Source: Amphimedon queenslandica (lineage: Eukaryota; Porifera; Demospongiae; Haplosclerida; Niphatidae). Taken from it: DNA of 55,340 nt. The position numbers and the translations under genes were made by a program. Where the stretch lies: assembly GCF_000090795.2 (NCBI RefSeq), contig NW_003546288.1, positions 71,429 to 126,768 on the forward strand. The letters run 5' to 3'. The notes under the pieces were generated by a model. That model ran no database searches. It was not told where the DNA came from and saw nothing but the letters and a program-made list of their open reading frames with translations. Below, piece after piece: positions 8,963 through 20,024 of this stretch. The stretch's first letter is position 1. Every line of letters begins with the position of its first letter.

Positions 8963-11720
8963 TTACACATGATTTTGATTGCTTAGGAGTAAATTGTAAC
9001 AAAAATATTTCCAAAAAAGAAAAAAAATGGCAACGTCACGAGGATATTGTATATTAAAAATGAAAAATGCAGCTAATAGTATCATAGGGATCTCCCTTGT
9101 AGTTGGAGTAGAGCAAATTATTTTCCTGTCCGTTACCAAGTAGATGAAAGTATCCACAATTAAGACATAAGGGCTGTTAACTTCAATCTTCAAAGCAGCT
9201 TCAGAGACATTATCATCAAAGTCAAGACTCTTATTATTTATAAGAATAAAATATCACAGAATTTTGAAAACATGTACTTACTACAGGTAGATATCGTACA
9301 AGTGTCTCATGACTTAGTTTTCACCGAGGTTCCGGTAAAATGTAAAGCAAAGTCATAAGAGCAGCAATATTTGCATCTGACAAAAACAATAAAACAAAAA
9401 TGTAACCTAATATTAGACGTTCTTACCAGATTCATCCAGCGATTGCAGTAATACATGCAGCTTGGAATTACTAAGTGCCTCAACATCATTGGCATGCTTA
9501 AATATAGCTTCTGATTTGATACTCCAAGTCTCTGTAGCATTATCAATAAATTCAGCTGGTCTCTGAAGAATTCTACTCATCTCTGTCATCAGCTACACCA
9601 TAAATAAAAATAGTCACAAACAGTACCATGAATATACTTGAAAAAAGTCTTGAAGGAATGGGTGAGTATCAAAGAGCTCTGCTACACCTGTGTAGCCTTT
9701 CACGAGAATATAATTTCAATGCATCGAAAAGGAACGTTCCATCAGGTCATTAACAAAATCAAGATTTGGTTGGCGTTTTTGATATTCAGCTTTCAATCGT
9801 TTTTGATGTTGTTTGGAATGAAAAGTTGTCTCCGCCAGGTTGCTCCTTAATTGGAGGAATTGCTGTAGTGATTCCAGGGAGCTTTTGCTGTACTTGCTTT
9901 GTGGTACCTGGTTTTGAAGTGTCTCTGGACTTCTTATCTCTTCTGAACTCTTTGAATCGATTCATTAGCTGAGTAACATTGGCACCCTATTTGTGAAATA
10001 AAATTAGCGATAATATACATACTATTTCTTACATGAGGAGATCCAGCTCCAGGCGGAGCTTTCAGGAAAGGATTCTTTTACAATAGAGCGAGCAACACAG
10101 TTGTAATCCTCACGAGTTGGATACATTTTAAATGAAAGAATTGCTGAAGCAACAGAAGACAAAAAGTCACTTCATGTCTTATTGCTCATTTGCTTTGCTT
10201 TAAGAGCCTTCTCTACCTCTGGTCTATAATGTTTTGGCAATGGAAATGGGTCAGGTAGAGGAATCTTGTCATCATCTGTTTTTGTGATCTTCTTTCTTAT
10301 GCCTGAAGAAACACCAGGTGAGGCAGCTGAAGTGCCATCAATTATTGATGATGTTTCCATAGGTGGTGTTTCTATAGGATGTGTTTCCATATGAGGGGTT
10401 ACCAAATGAGGTGTGTCAACAATAGGTGGCAAAGATGGAAGAGATTCATCACTGTCATAATCTTGAAGAATCCTCCTTCGTTTTGGTGTCTAATTTACAG
10501 GAGAATTGTTAGTCTACAATAAAAAACAATATGCATATAAGATAAACACATTTCAAGGATTCTTAAACTATAGCCTTGAGCAAAGTACAAAAGAGAGATA
10601 TTGTTAATGTAACACCACATTTTACTATACTGCCTCTGTTTAATTGAAATATCTGTATGTGTAATAATGTAAAAGTCTCTATTGCAAATTTTGTCTTAAT
10701 CTGAATACCAGTTTTTCAAAATTTTGCATTTTTCATGCATGAAACACCAATTATAAAATCTAACTTATATTTTACAGTGTTTTGGGTAGCGCCCAGTGTT
10801 TGCACTCCCTTTCACGAAGGTGATTCATTGAATTAAAACCCATTTTTAGAGGAGCAAAAAAGAGCCTAATAAGGTTCTTATAAGGGACACTTGTATGGTT
10901 TAAACATTCCTGCATAACATAATTGTTGCTATAGGCAGCACCCTTAAAAACACAATTATGACAGGTACAGGAAGTGGCTTACGAAGATTACACAACATTA
11001 CATAACCAAGGACTAATTTCTTATCATAGTACCAATCTACAGTGCATACAATACTTACAAATAAAATACCACTGGTTTAACGAAATCAAACATACTTGCA
11101 TGTACTAATTCATTTGAATCTATATCATCATACCTCTAAACTGGCATATAATAAGCAAAACCCGGGCAGTGCACGGGATGAACATGACTACGTACATGTA
11201 TAGAAGTTTGATGTACATTAGGCTTTACCAAAACACTTGTGCGAAAAAAATACAACCTCAATATAATTTAATACACTTCATTAATAAATCAACTCACAGT
11301 TGCTGGAGTCTTAAGAATTGGAGAAACTATAACTTTCAGCTTTTCCATAGAAAACACATGCTCGTCATTATCATGGTCAATGTACTCCTTCCAATCTTCA
11401 TTAAACCTTTGAAACGTTACTTTAATGTGTATGTTTCCCTATTAAAATAAGAAAATTTTAGATACAGGTGCCAGATAACCAAAAAGAAACAAACTATACT
11501 AATACCTTGTATGTATACTACATTACATTAATAATTACATGCACCACTTGACACTTTCAATTGTCTTTATATATTTGAACCAACAATACTTTTATGTATA
11601 TACAGTACTAGTTAGTATATACATGTAATGAATACATCTTACTTGGTATGAGAATTCTTTCTGAAAGTCTTTCTCTAAAAAACTCAAATCACTTCCTTCT
11701 CTTCTGGGATCTTGACAAGT
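8963..11720 (-). pseudogene. EnSpm accessory gene, SAMD3-like family (multi-exon, decayed)
   Basis: Seven exons with GT-AG borders can be read on the minus strand: 11643-11720 (DLSFLEKDFQKEF), 11298-11438 (HIKVTFQRFNEDWKEYIDHD), 10033-10489 (Pro-rich stretch, then PLPDPFPLPKHYRPEVEKAL and FLSSVASAILSFKMYPTRED), about 9627-9986 (TQLMNRFKEFRRDKKSRD, then PNLDFVNDLMERSF), 9428-9592, 9282-9376 (ANIAALMTLLYILPEPR) and 8963-9229 (PYVLIVDTFIYLVTDRKI). This order matches a metazoan family often named SAMD3-like; its function is not established. In-frame TGA codons after MSNKT and LPEPR, plus frameshifts before FLKAPPGAG and after DLMERSF, make it a pseudogene. The first exon and start were not found. 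Being inside the EnSpm termini it is most likely the element's second gene; capture of a host gene is the alternative. Confidence 0.8.
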
Positions 11721-11894
11721 CTGTTACGGTCCATATAAGACAAAAAGTACTAATTTTTCCTGAGCCATTTCCATTGCAATGTAGCTCACTGTAGCAGTAA
11801 TTAGCACCTGACACACTGTTAAAAAACGTGGTAATGTGGTTAATGGCATTAATAAGAATAAGAAGGCGTGTCTATAGTGCTAATCAACTGCAAG

Positions 11895-14800
11895 ATGGCT
11901 TTCCTTTGTCCAATTTATTATCGAGCTGCTTACATGACTATGACAGGAGTTCTTCGTCATGTTGGCCTTATTCATTTACAGGATGGAAATTTCCATGTTG
12001 TTTGTGGAATAGAGGGATGTTGCAGGATTTATACGAATTATTTGTCCTATAAGAAACACATGTACAGAAAGCACCGGACAACACTGGAACTGAGTCTAAC
12101 AGCACAAGCTTAAAGTGAAACAATTGACACCATGCAGACAAGTTTTTTGGAATGTGAAAACGGTGATGATGATGCTCTAATGGATGTCAGTATTGACTTT
12201 AAAAAGCGTCATAGTGCACTTCTCCTGTTAAAAATAAAGCAGACATACAAAATGTCTGAAATCGCTGTAGACAGCATTATTTCTGATATCTCTTTATTAC
12301 TACAAAACAGAACGGATGAATTGCGGCTGCAGCTTTGTGATAAAATTCCAACACATGAAAAGAAGATTAATGAGGTGTTTAATAGCCCCCCGTTACCTTT
12401 TTGTGGTCTAGAAACTAAATATTTGCGCCATAGATATTTTGTAAAGACTCTTAAGCTACAGGTCAGTGGTATGCACATTTTATAAAATATATTTCATGTA
12501 ACAAATGTCTGAATAAAATAATTCTGTCCAAAAACCTGTTTTATGAATTTATATTTACAGACTGAGTTGCATGGTATTTTAACTTACATAAACATTGATG
12601 TTTCCAGTTTTGTTATCACAAAAAGTGCAAAACTGACAGTCATGCTTTTTCATACTAATAGGAACCTATTGAGAGGAAGGTTGGCTCTCAAAGTTAAAGT
12701 TTTAAAGGAATGTCAATGTATTGTCAAAACTGTACATGATTATGTGTATGATATTGGAATCTTCTTTTGAATGACAATGTGAGATCTGAGGTTAGTAAAA
12801 CAAGTCAGTATAGCTAACTAATTAATTACATATAGGTTCTTCGAGGACATCAGCGTTGTGATGGATTATTGTCAGACTTTTGTGATGCTGCTTATTATGC
12901 TTCTCATCCTTTGTATTCTGTTGATAAGTCTGCTTTACAGATTATTAGTTATTATGACGATGTCGAAATTTGTAATCCTTTAGGATCTCGGACTAAGAAA
13001 CATAAGTTAGGTAAGTAAATTCAATAATTTGAATACTATATTAAAATTTGTAGCTCTTTTTTATTATATGCTGGGAAATCTACCACCTGTGTCACGATCA
13101 AAGCTCTCAAGTATCAACTTCCTCTGCATAACAAAATCTCAAACACAAGTAAGATATGGTCCAAATGTAATTTTGGAGCCTGTAATGAGTGACATTAAAG
13201 AGTTGGAGCAAGTAATTATTAATTGTTATAAAAATTAATTTACAATTTTTTACAGAATGGTTTAGTGTTAACTACAGGAAATTCTCAAAACAGGTTTTAT
13301 GGGTCACTGTTTTTAGTACCAGGAGATAATCTAGCTAGTCAGTACCTTGGTGGCTATGAGTCATTAGCTTCAGCGCATAGAAAATGTAGCACCTGTATGA
13401 CAACAAATGAAGACATGCAGAATAAAGTGAGTTAGTTTTTGTATAATATTTCTTTTATTATTAATTGTTTAATTGATGTTTTGATGTGTATAGTTTAATG
13501 CTCATGATTTTTAACTTCATGATCAAAGTACCCATCAATATCAGGTGGCTGCATTATTTTCTGCTACTAGACCTCATATTAAATCAACGTTTGGCTTGTG
13601 TCAAGATTCAGTTTTTCACCAATCTCATTATTTTCATATTACCGATGGTCTTGTGCCAGATATAATGCACAATGTATTGGAAGGCTGTCTGCCATATGTG
13701 ATGAAGGAGATGATGAAACTGTACATTGATAGAAAACTGATTTCATTGAATGACATGAATGATCTTATATCTTTCCCATATGGAAGTACAGACTTTAGCA
13801 ACAAACCATCAGTTATTACCTCCAAAACTCTTAAGTCGTCTGATCATGCCTTAAAACAAACAGGTAATTTATTAAAAATTATTGTATGTACATGTGTATG
13901 TGCATGTGTTTAATTATTGTATTTATGTAGCTTCTCAATACTGGTGCTTAGGACGACTTTTGCCATTAATTGTAGGGCATCTGATACCTGAAAATGATCT
14001 GCATTGGAATAATTTTTGCTTGCTACTGACAATTATTGATTATTTATTTGCTCCCACATTACCTCAAGAGGCAATTGATAACATAAGTGTGATGATTGCT
14101 GACCATCACAAAGCATTTGTGACCATAATTGACAAAAGGGCCCTTATGGCGGATTTTAAAATTGATCTTAATAATGGCAAATATGAACCTGTGAGTGCTT
14201 TGTTAGACAATCATTGTTTCTAAAAGTTTCATGGTAACTTTATGCATCCTGTGGAGTAATTTTATGATAAATGGGGCTCAGGAAGTTGGATTTCTTAGGC
14301 TAGAAAGACAAATTTCACTACCCGCCATAAGGTACCTTTTGTCAATTATGGTCACATTTAAAGAGTTGCACCCAACCTGCAATATAATCCCTAAGAAGCA
14401 TTACATGACACATTATTCATATTGGATTCGTAGGTAAATTTGAAAGTATCTGTGAATGTAATACTAATTAAATTTTTAGGGTTGGATCTCTAGTACGAGC
14501 TTGGTGCATGAGATTTGAGGGCAAGCATACTTACTTCAAAAACAGCATCTCGTATGAAAAGTTTTAAGAATGCTTGTATAACTCTTGCAATGGATCACCA
14601 ATACAATGCATGCTATATAATAAATTCATCTGAAAAACAATTATATTCGACTGGACCACGCAAGTGAATTAATGATATTCAAATTTTATTATTATAATCA
14701 TTTGATAGAATCCAAATTAGTGTCATCGTCATTAGAATATTTATCTTTGTTACCACTATCTGACAATGATGTTTAGGTAAAAGCAACAAGTATAATGCAT

Positions 14801-15158
14801 TTAATATTTTTTTAACTATTATTTTAGTACTTCATGGATAAATGTAAGTAAAAATTACACACAAAACTGGACAAATTGTGATTGTTTCATCAAATCTTTT
14901 ACCGGATTTTGCGGAGATAGTGAATCTAATTATTTACAATAAAGATGATATTCTACTTCCTGTTCGTACTTTAACTACAACTGTTTATGTGGCACATCTG
15001 CACTCTTTTGAAGCATTGTGGCCGAGTACCGACAATTTCACTGTTTTGAAGCCAACAGACCTTCTTGATCCAGTACCACTTTCATTATACCAACTCACTA
15101 ACTCTCCAAACTGTAGTTATGTCACATTGAAATGTTATATTGTAGAAAATATTGATTA
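11895..15158 (+). pseudogene. EnSpm/CACTA-type transposase (C2H2 finger, TNP2-like), multi-exon, decayed
   Basis: The ATG at 11895 starts MAFLCPIYYRAAY; a C2H2 finger follows (CGIEGCCRIYTNYLSYKKH). An in-frame TAA at about 12111 precedes YKMSEIAVDSIISDI. Further exons: 12561-12789; 12836-13011 with YYDDVEICNPLGSRTKKHK; about 13054-13213; 13256-13428 with PGDNLASQYLGGYESLASAH; 13495-13862 with ITDGLVPDIMHNVLEGCLPY; 13931-14434; 14480 onward with GSLVRAWCMRFEGKHTYFK; and the last one ending at 15158. The DDVE, GDNLA and DIMH blocks resemble the acidic motifs of CACTA TNP2 proteins. A 237-bp MITE sits in the eighth exon. Frameshifts occur near 12765 and 14540, and a stop near 13510. In plants TNP2 binds and cuts element ends; the same role is inferred here. 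Confidence 0.82.
14119..14355 (+). mobile_element. GTGACC MITE family, 237-bp copy 2, inside EnSpm transposase
   Basis: Same 237-bp element as 5894-6130, opposite orientation. The 4-bp duplication is ATTT (14115-14118 and 14356-14359). It falls inside the codon run HHKAF-KELHP; deleting the insert and one ATTT leaves GCA TTT AAA GAG in frame. It is the youngest visible layer of this nest. Confidence 0.93.
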
Positions 15159-15159
15159 A

Positions 15160-15294
15160 AGTCTTATCACACTTATGCAGTGTGTCTTTCACACCTTTGC
15201 AGTGTGTTTTTAACATTTTATGTCCACCAAAATTTGGTGTGTGTTACACACTACCTGAAATTTTAATGGTGGAGACCACACACTTCTCTTTTTA
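15160..15294. repeat. EnSpm right subterminal repeats
   Basis: Contains GCAGTGTG twice, ACCAAAATTTGGTGTGTG and TACACACTACCTGAAA, matching motifs near the left terminus. It lies between the transposase stop and the CAGTG terminus. Confidence 0.6.
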
Positions 15295-15301
15295 CAGTGT
15301 G

Positions 15302-16012
15302 GGACGCATTCCAGGGTTCGTGTCGAGTGCAATCAACCTGCTAGCCAGCAATGCCTCTAGTCCAGAAGGGTCTACGCACTGCGATTACATTTTTCTTGCC
15401 ACACATGACTCTTACATGACTCTTCATGACTTACATGACTCTTCAGACTCCCTTTTAAACGACATACACATCTTTTTCCAGTAGGAAACATCTAGACCCG
15501 AGAGACCTGCAGCACCATCAATGGACATAATAGTTCTTCTGATCATGACACCAATCTTTTGGAAAGTAACTGAGTGAGGATCATGATCAGATGGTGGAGT
15601 GGTAGTGAGTAAACAATGAGATGGAGATTCTGGGCCTGGATGTTTGTTATAGAGAGCATCTCTTACTGTACCGAGGGAGGGATTCTGCTCAGACAGAGGG
15701 GAAGAGAGAGAGAGGGGTTGACCTGTCTTTGATCCATTTTCATTCAGGACCCGGAGTGCACTTCTCACTTTCCCATGAAACATAAAATGAGTATACAATT
15801 GGAGCAGATCGGTCGTTTTCACATTACGACTGCTGCATCTGAATTGTCTTTGTATGGTATTGCCCTCTTAATACATCTTGAAACATCCCATCTTTCTACA
15901 ACACAAGGTGATATTCTAGAATCTTACAGTGCTCTTTCAATATAGATCTCCTGTGTGGCTTCTGCAAGACAAGGAGAGGTAGCAAAAAAGCTGCCTTTAG
16001 TGCAACACTTTC
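15302..16012 (-). pseudogene. Retroelement block 2: region upstream of the RT core
   Basis: Minus-strand reading from 16012: SVALKAAFLLPLLVLQKPH, then a frame change and FMFHGKVRSALRVLNENG, GTVRDALYNKHPGPESPSH, DGAAGLSGLDVSYWKKMCMS, and finally DPSGLEALLASRLIALDTNP, ending in MRP at the EnSpm junction. This is the conserved run into RT finger motifs, and block 3 continues it directly. Frameshifts are needed near 15830 and 15430. No endonuclease domain is seen here, which agrees with a C-terminal RLE. Confidence 0.8.
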
Positions 16013-16303
16013 TGGCCCGTAGCCAGGGGGGGTTCGGGGGGTTCGGACGAACCCCCTGTTGTAGCTGCAAAAAAATTTTTAGATTACCTCCTGTCATGAA
16101 GAACAGCACTGCAAAAGCAGGATTAGCATTTTGGCAACAGCGAGAAGCATAGATAGCCATTTTAGCTGAGTCAGCACATGGCTGAGATGCGTAAATTAAG
16201 ACCACGCCTACCAACCACGCCCATTTTTGTCAAAATTTTCGCTGCCCGCTTTACGCGCAGCAATTTCCAAACCCCCTGTCTCCAGTTCCTGGCTACGGCC
16301 CTG
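16013..16303. mobile_element. GGGCCGTAGCCAGG-type MITE, ~0.29 kb
   Basis: The left end reads TGGCCCGTAGCCAGGGGG; the right end reads CCTGGCTACGGCCCTG, its near inverse. ACTTTC flanks both sides (16007-16012 and 16304-16309), so the duplication is about 6-7 bp. It splits the retroelement codon run NSAMES-VALKAA. Inside are GC-rich palindromic arms (GGTTCGG/CGAACCCCC) and no coding frame of its own. Exact ends are uncertain by one or two bases. Confidence 0.82.
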
Positions 16304-16793
16304 ACTTTCCATTGCAGAGTTCTCTGTATACAAGTAGTAAAGACGGGAGAGTTCTTTCACAAACAGTCGCCCTTGTTTGCCAATGGGGAGGGGAACAGGT
16401 TTGGTATCCAGTGTACAGCTTTCTCATAACACTTATTAATGTTGTCTATGCACTCATTGGTTGACACACTGCTGCTCCATTCAAATTTAGCTTTTGAAGA
16501 TGGCTGGTACGATGGTAGACCAGGTACTGAGGGATCAGGGACAGAGGACGAGGGAGAAAGAGAACTAGGCAGGAGGAGAGGAGAGGAAGGAACGGATGGA
16601 GAGGAGAGGAAGGAATGGATGCAACGATGCAAGATGAGGGGGGAGATGAGGACTGTGGTGCTGGATCTCTGACTGGAAGATTGACATCACTGGGTGATAG
16701 CACAGGTCCTGAGGCTGCGCTCTGTTGAGAACAACTCGCAGAGGAGACAAAATGGAGGCCAAGGCGGGCTGTCATGTTGAGCGAGGAGAACAA
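16304..16793 (-). pseudogene. Retroelement block 1: N-terminal region
   Basis: Minus-strand reading gives a Ser/Pro-rich, low-complexity stretch (16793-16500, in two overlapping frames), then FEWSSSVSTNECIDNINKC, VHWIPNLFPSPLANKGDC and VKELSRLYYLYTENSAMES, ending at the MITE. The last part matches the N-terminal extension that goes with this RT family. The start codon is not certain; an ATG at 16793 or 16632 is possible. No N-terminal zinc finger could be found upstream. Confidence 0.65.
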
Positions 16794-18102
16794 TTGGTAT
16801 CAGATTTTCTTCTTGGCATACTTACAGAACTTGTTTCTACTGCACTTTGTGTTACTGTCTGATGTGAAATATGTCATAAAATACTTCATGACTTTTAAAA
16901 ATTAATCTGAAAAGAGAAAAGTCCCGGACAATTTAGTGCACTCGAAAAATTGTGTTTATGCTTTTGATTGAATTGACGTGCTGGCTACTTTGTGCTGTTA
17001 TAGTGATTGTATATGATGGTATCATCATGGGTTGTCCTCTCTAAATTTTTAATGATGTACTACATGAAGTATATGTGGTCATAATGGGTTGCCCTTTATG
17101 AATATTGTTAATGTCTTCGTTTCAAAGACAGTGGAAGTAAAGTTGTTTTATTTCAAAATTAATCATATAAATAATTTTTAAAGTGATCTACATGATGCCA
17201 CTTCATATCTAATTATCCGAAGCATGTTTTTAGTATTAAATAATGCTTGTAAACTTATTATTGGGTCTTTGTGGTAGTGGTACACTGACCTTATGTCTAG
17301 TTCTATAGTTAAGTATATGAATGCAATTGTTCTATTTTTACTATAATTTTGTTGGGAAAGATATGGGAGTAAATGAGATCAAGAAGCAAGTAGTAGTACT
17401 TTCTTTCTTCAGAACTTGTTTGTACATTGTTGTTGTTCTTATTAATAAATCAGTTAATATAATTAATAAAAAAAGTTAATTAGCTTCTTGTAGCGAGGAA
17501 GGCCACAAGTTTTCAAAGCCATGAAAATCTAGTGCTTATGGTGACAGGAGCTAAGATCTCATTGGGTGTGTTTTTAGAAAAGCACGCTTTCTAATTTTAG
17601 TCTTCTCGTTTTGCGTTTTTGTCCTGTGATCTCCTTTTAAATGTATGTGTTTTTACACACCTATTTTGTATTCTTTCTCTTGTAAATAGGACTAAATCTT
17701 AATTAATTAAAATCATTTTGTATTGAGTCAAATATAGGCTTAACTGTAAGTTGATGTAGTTGTTTCACTTCATATTGATTACCTGTTTTATTATTCAGTT
17801 GTATCTACGGCATGCAATGATCACTATTCAAGCTTGGAGGGTTTCAATTGGAAATTTTGCAAGTGGTAGAGCTGGTATTTCTCTTACATTTAATGCAAAG
17901 CAAAGTAATAATTATTAATAAATTTGTCTGCCAAATAGTTATTCTCATGTTCATGGTCTCAATTTGGGAAACATGTTTTCTTTGTTTTTTTTGGTCTGTT
18001 TTAAATATCTGTCAAAAATATGAATGGGTTTGATTGTGCTTCTAATTTAAGTTATGTACTGCATTTGTCTGCAATCATTTATTTCAATTACACCTTATTT
18101 GT
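16794..18102. other. AT-rich stretch, no confident gene
   Basis: No family recognised. A short plus-strand phrase at about 17815-17900 (QAWRVSIGNFASGRAGISL) may be coding and could belong to the Helitron just downstream, but the evidence is thin. Confidence 0.4.
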
Positions 18103-18490
18103 TTGAGAATTCAGTTTTTAAAATTAGTCAGTTTACCTGTTGGCAAGCAAAGAAAGATTCATGGGCCAGCAGTAAATGTAACGACTAAAATTAATGATGT
18201 ATGTACTGCATTACCCCACCTTCCTTTACAGTCAGAAACAATAATTGTAAAGTTAAAGCACAAGCTTACCTATAAGTGCCATTACATGTAAGATTATGTT
18301 ACTCCACAGAATGTTGTGGATGCATTATTATTTCTAAAAAAATAATAGTTTTTACAATGAAGTAGTGATCAATCATGCTTGGGTTAATGTATCATTAATA
18401 GATGATGAAGAGATTGCATTAAATCTAATTGAGAATCCTAATATTGCTACAAGTTTTAATGGTGAGTTGTCAGAATGGCTAAGCTACGAA
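18103..18490 (+). pseudogene. Helitron Rep/helicase, conserved N-terminal region (split)
   Basis: Reads SLPVGKQRKIHGPAVNVTTK, VCTALPHLPLQSETIIVKLK, TYKCHYM, a TAA stop, DYVTPQNVVDALLFLK, then after a frameshift VVINHAWVNVSLIDDEEIAL. This is the DUF6570-like block found upstream of the Helitron Rep domain in animal Helitron proteins. Coding stops near 18490, where unrelated minus-strand DIRS-like sequence begins. The block at 22389 is the likely continuation. Confidence 0.8.
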
Positions 18491-18856
18491 GTGGCGGTAA
18501 GCTAATCAACTAAAACCCACCCCTAGCTGCGGTTGGGAGCTAGAGGCATATATGAAAAGAAGTCAATCCTGTTTCTTCAAGAATACTTCCTAGACACCCT
18601 GCAAAGGAGCTGGATATACCACCTGCCTGGTGTGGTTTACTAGAGGGAATGAGATTGAGGTGTCTTTTTAAAAGTTTTTACTATTTAATTGGTTCTTATA
18701 AATCAAATAGCCCATATAGCACCTCTCCTCACTCCTGTAATGTTTGTTTGTGAGAGGTCTCTTTCTCTAGACAGCCTTGCCCAGGTCCATAAGGTTACTG
18801 ACTCTAAGAGGAGATAGGAGTGTCTGATTCCCTGAAAACCAGATAATTTTAATGCC

Positions 18857-19870
18857 TTAATAACTACAAAGTATTAGCGTAACTAGGAAAGGGTGTCTCA
18901 CGTTGCAAACTTCTGGTCCACTGGTGGACCATCCATATATTCGTACATTTATCATATGGCTGATTTGTAGGCTCTGACAGGGTAATGCTCTAAATTTCTC
19001 CCCGAGTTGCTTCCCACTGCTAGTTGGATTGTTGCCAGGGTTGGCTGTCTCTGTTGCCATGTTCTGCTTGGACAGTAGGCGATACTAAGAGTGAAAGTAC
19101 ATATAGGAAGGAATATCATAATTGAGGTTTCCCTCATGGGGTCACCCAAATTATACTTGCCCCTTGGCAATGGCACCATCTTTCTCTATTATCCAAGGCC
19201 AGAGAAGAGGCCTCTGCCATTGAATGGACCTGGCAGCCAGCTGACACAGCGATGCCCATGGTTTGTTAACTTAATGCCAAATAGTTCTGCTTCCACTGGG
19301 CTGTAGACCTAGTGTTCATCTGTAGAATTCTGCGTGGATCCAGTTTCTAGTCTGATTGTTGATGTAATATCTACCATCTGGATTCGTTTTCCAGGTAGGT
19401 CTCAGGATAAAGCCCCTGGTTTTACAGTTCCCCTTGCCTGTTGATGAACACACTAGACAAATGCTGCTGTGCTGTGTATCCAGGCTACTCTCACAGAGAT
19501 TATAGGGGCACAGGCTGTTAGCAGTTCTATGGGCCACCAATTTATTGCTGTCCATGTTGTGGCACTTCAACCCTCGAAAGGGCAAAGCTCCCCCTGTGCT
19601 CAGTGTGATGGTGCTTTTATGAGCCACTCCCTGGCTCTTAAGTTCACCTGATGACTCGCCTGAAAAATCATGCTGCTGAGACAGAGTCTCCGTCTAACTA
19701 GGTCTGGCTCCGTTGCTATCCTATCATTATATTTTCTTATTAGGGTCATTTAGGTTCCCATCATGTCAGTTTCTCCCATCTATCAGTTAATTACGGGGAG
19801 AGCTGTGCCTCGTAGTGTTGATCTGCCATCCTTAGACCCATTTCAAGGTCCATTTGCAGTGCATTTGGTT
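18857..19870 (-). pseudogene. DIRS/Ngaro-like RT thumb and RNase H region, decayed
   Basis: Minus-strand phrases include LQMDLEMGLRMADQHYEAQL (19860-19780), IGGPWNC near 19540, FINRQGEL near 19440 and PVEAELFGIKLTNHGHRCVS near 19250. These match the order of the RT connection, the RNase H core and the VDLFASRLT-like block after it in DIRS/Ngaro Pol. Several stops and frame changes are present. The RT palm is missing or lies in the gap. Confidence 0.65.
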
Positions 19871-20024
19871 TTTAGAGGGTGTGGCTATGGACTGTCCCAT
19901 ATGGCCCCACCTTCAGTTCAGCTAATTAATGAATGATAATGAATGGGCTTCGCCCAGACTTAATTTCATCATAATAAGTATATTGATAAGCTTATTATCC
20001 ATTTAATATGCTAGCATGCCTATT

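Larger units (their letters stand above)
8754..15299. mobile_element. EnSpm/CACTA-type DNA transposon, 6.5 kb, two divergent genes
   Basis: The left terminus is CACTGAAAAA and the right terminus is the inverse of CACTGTAAAAA, the CACTG form of CACTA-type ends. The element sits inside the RT of the older retroelement with a 2-bp TG duplication. It carries a transposase gene on the plus strand (11895-15158) and an unrelated multi-exon gene on the minus strand (8963-11720), transcribed away from each other from about 11.75 kb. Repeated GTGTG/ACACAC blocks inside both ends resemble the subterminal arrays of CACTA elements. Both genes have several lesions, so the copy is probably dead. Confidence 0.88.
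6223..16793 (-). mobile_element. Non-LTR retroelement with RLE-like C-terminus, split by three nested insertions
   Basis: Four minus-strand coding blocks (16304-16793, 15302-16012, 7631-8751, 6223-6909) line up as one protein in the order N-terminal region, RT, CCHC finger, restriction-endonuclease-like domain. They are separated by a MITE (16013-16303), an EnSpm element (8754-15299) and a hAT-like MITE (6918-7622). Each junction falls inside a codon run that closes up once the insert and one target duplication are removed. RLE-type non-LTR elements copy themselves by target-primed reverse transcription. I cannot place the clade more exactly, and the outer ends are not clear. Confidence 0.88.

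Noticed and set aside
13882..14223. Continuous plus-strand frame from the EnSpm exon into the 237-bp MITE
   Set aside because: The tail after HHKAF is MITE sequence; the real exon continues after the insert.
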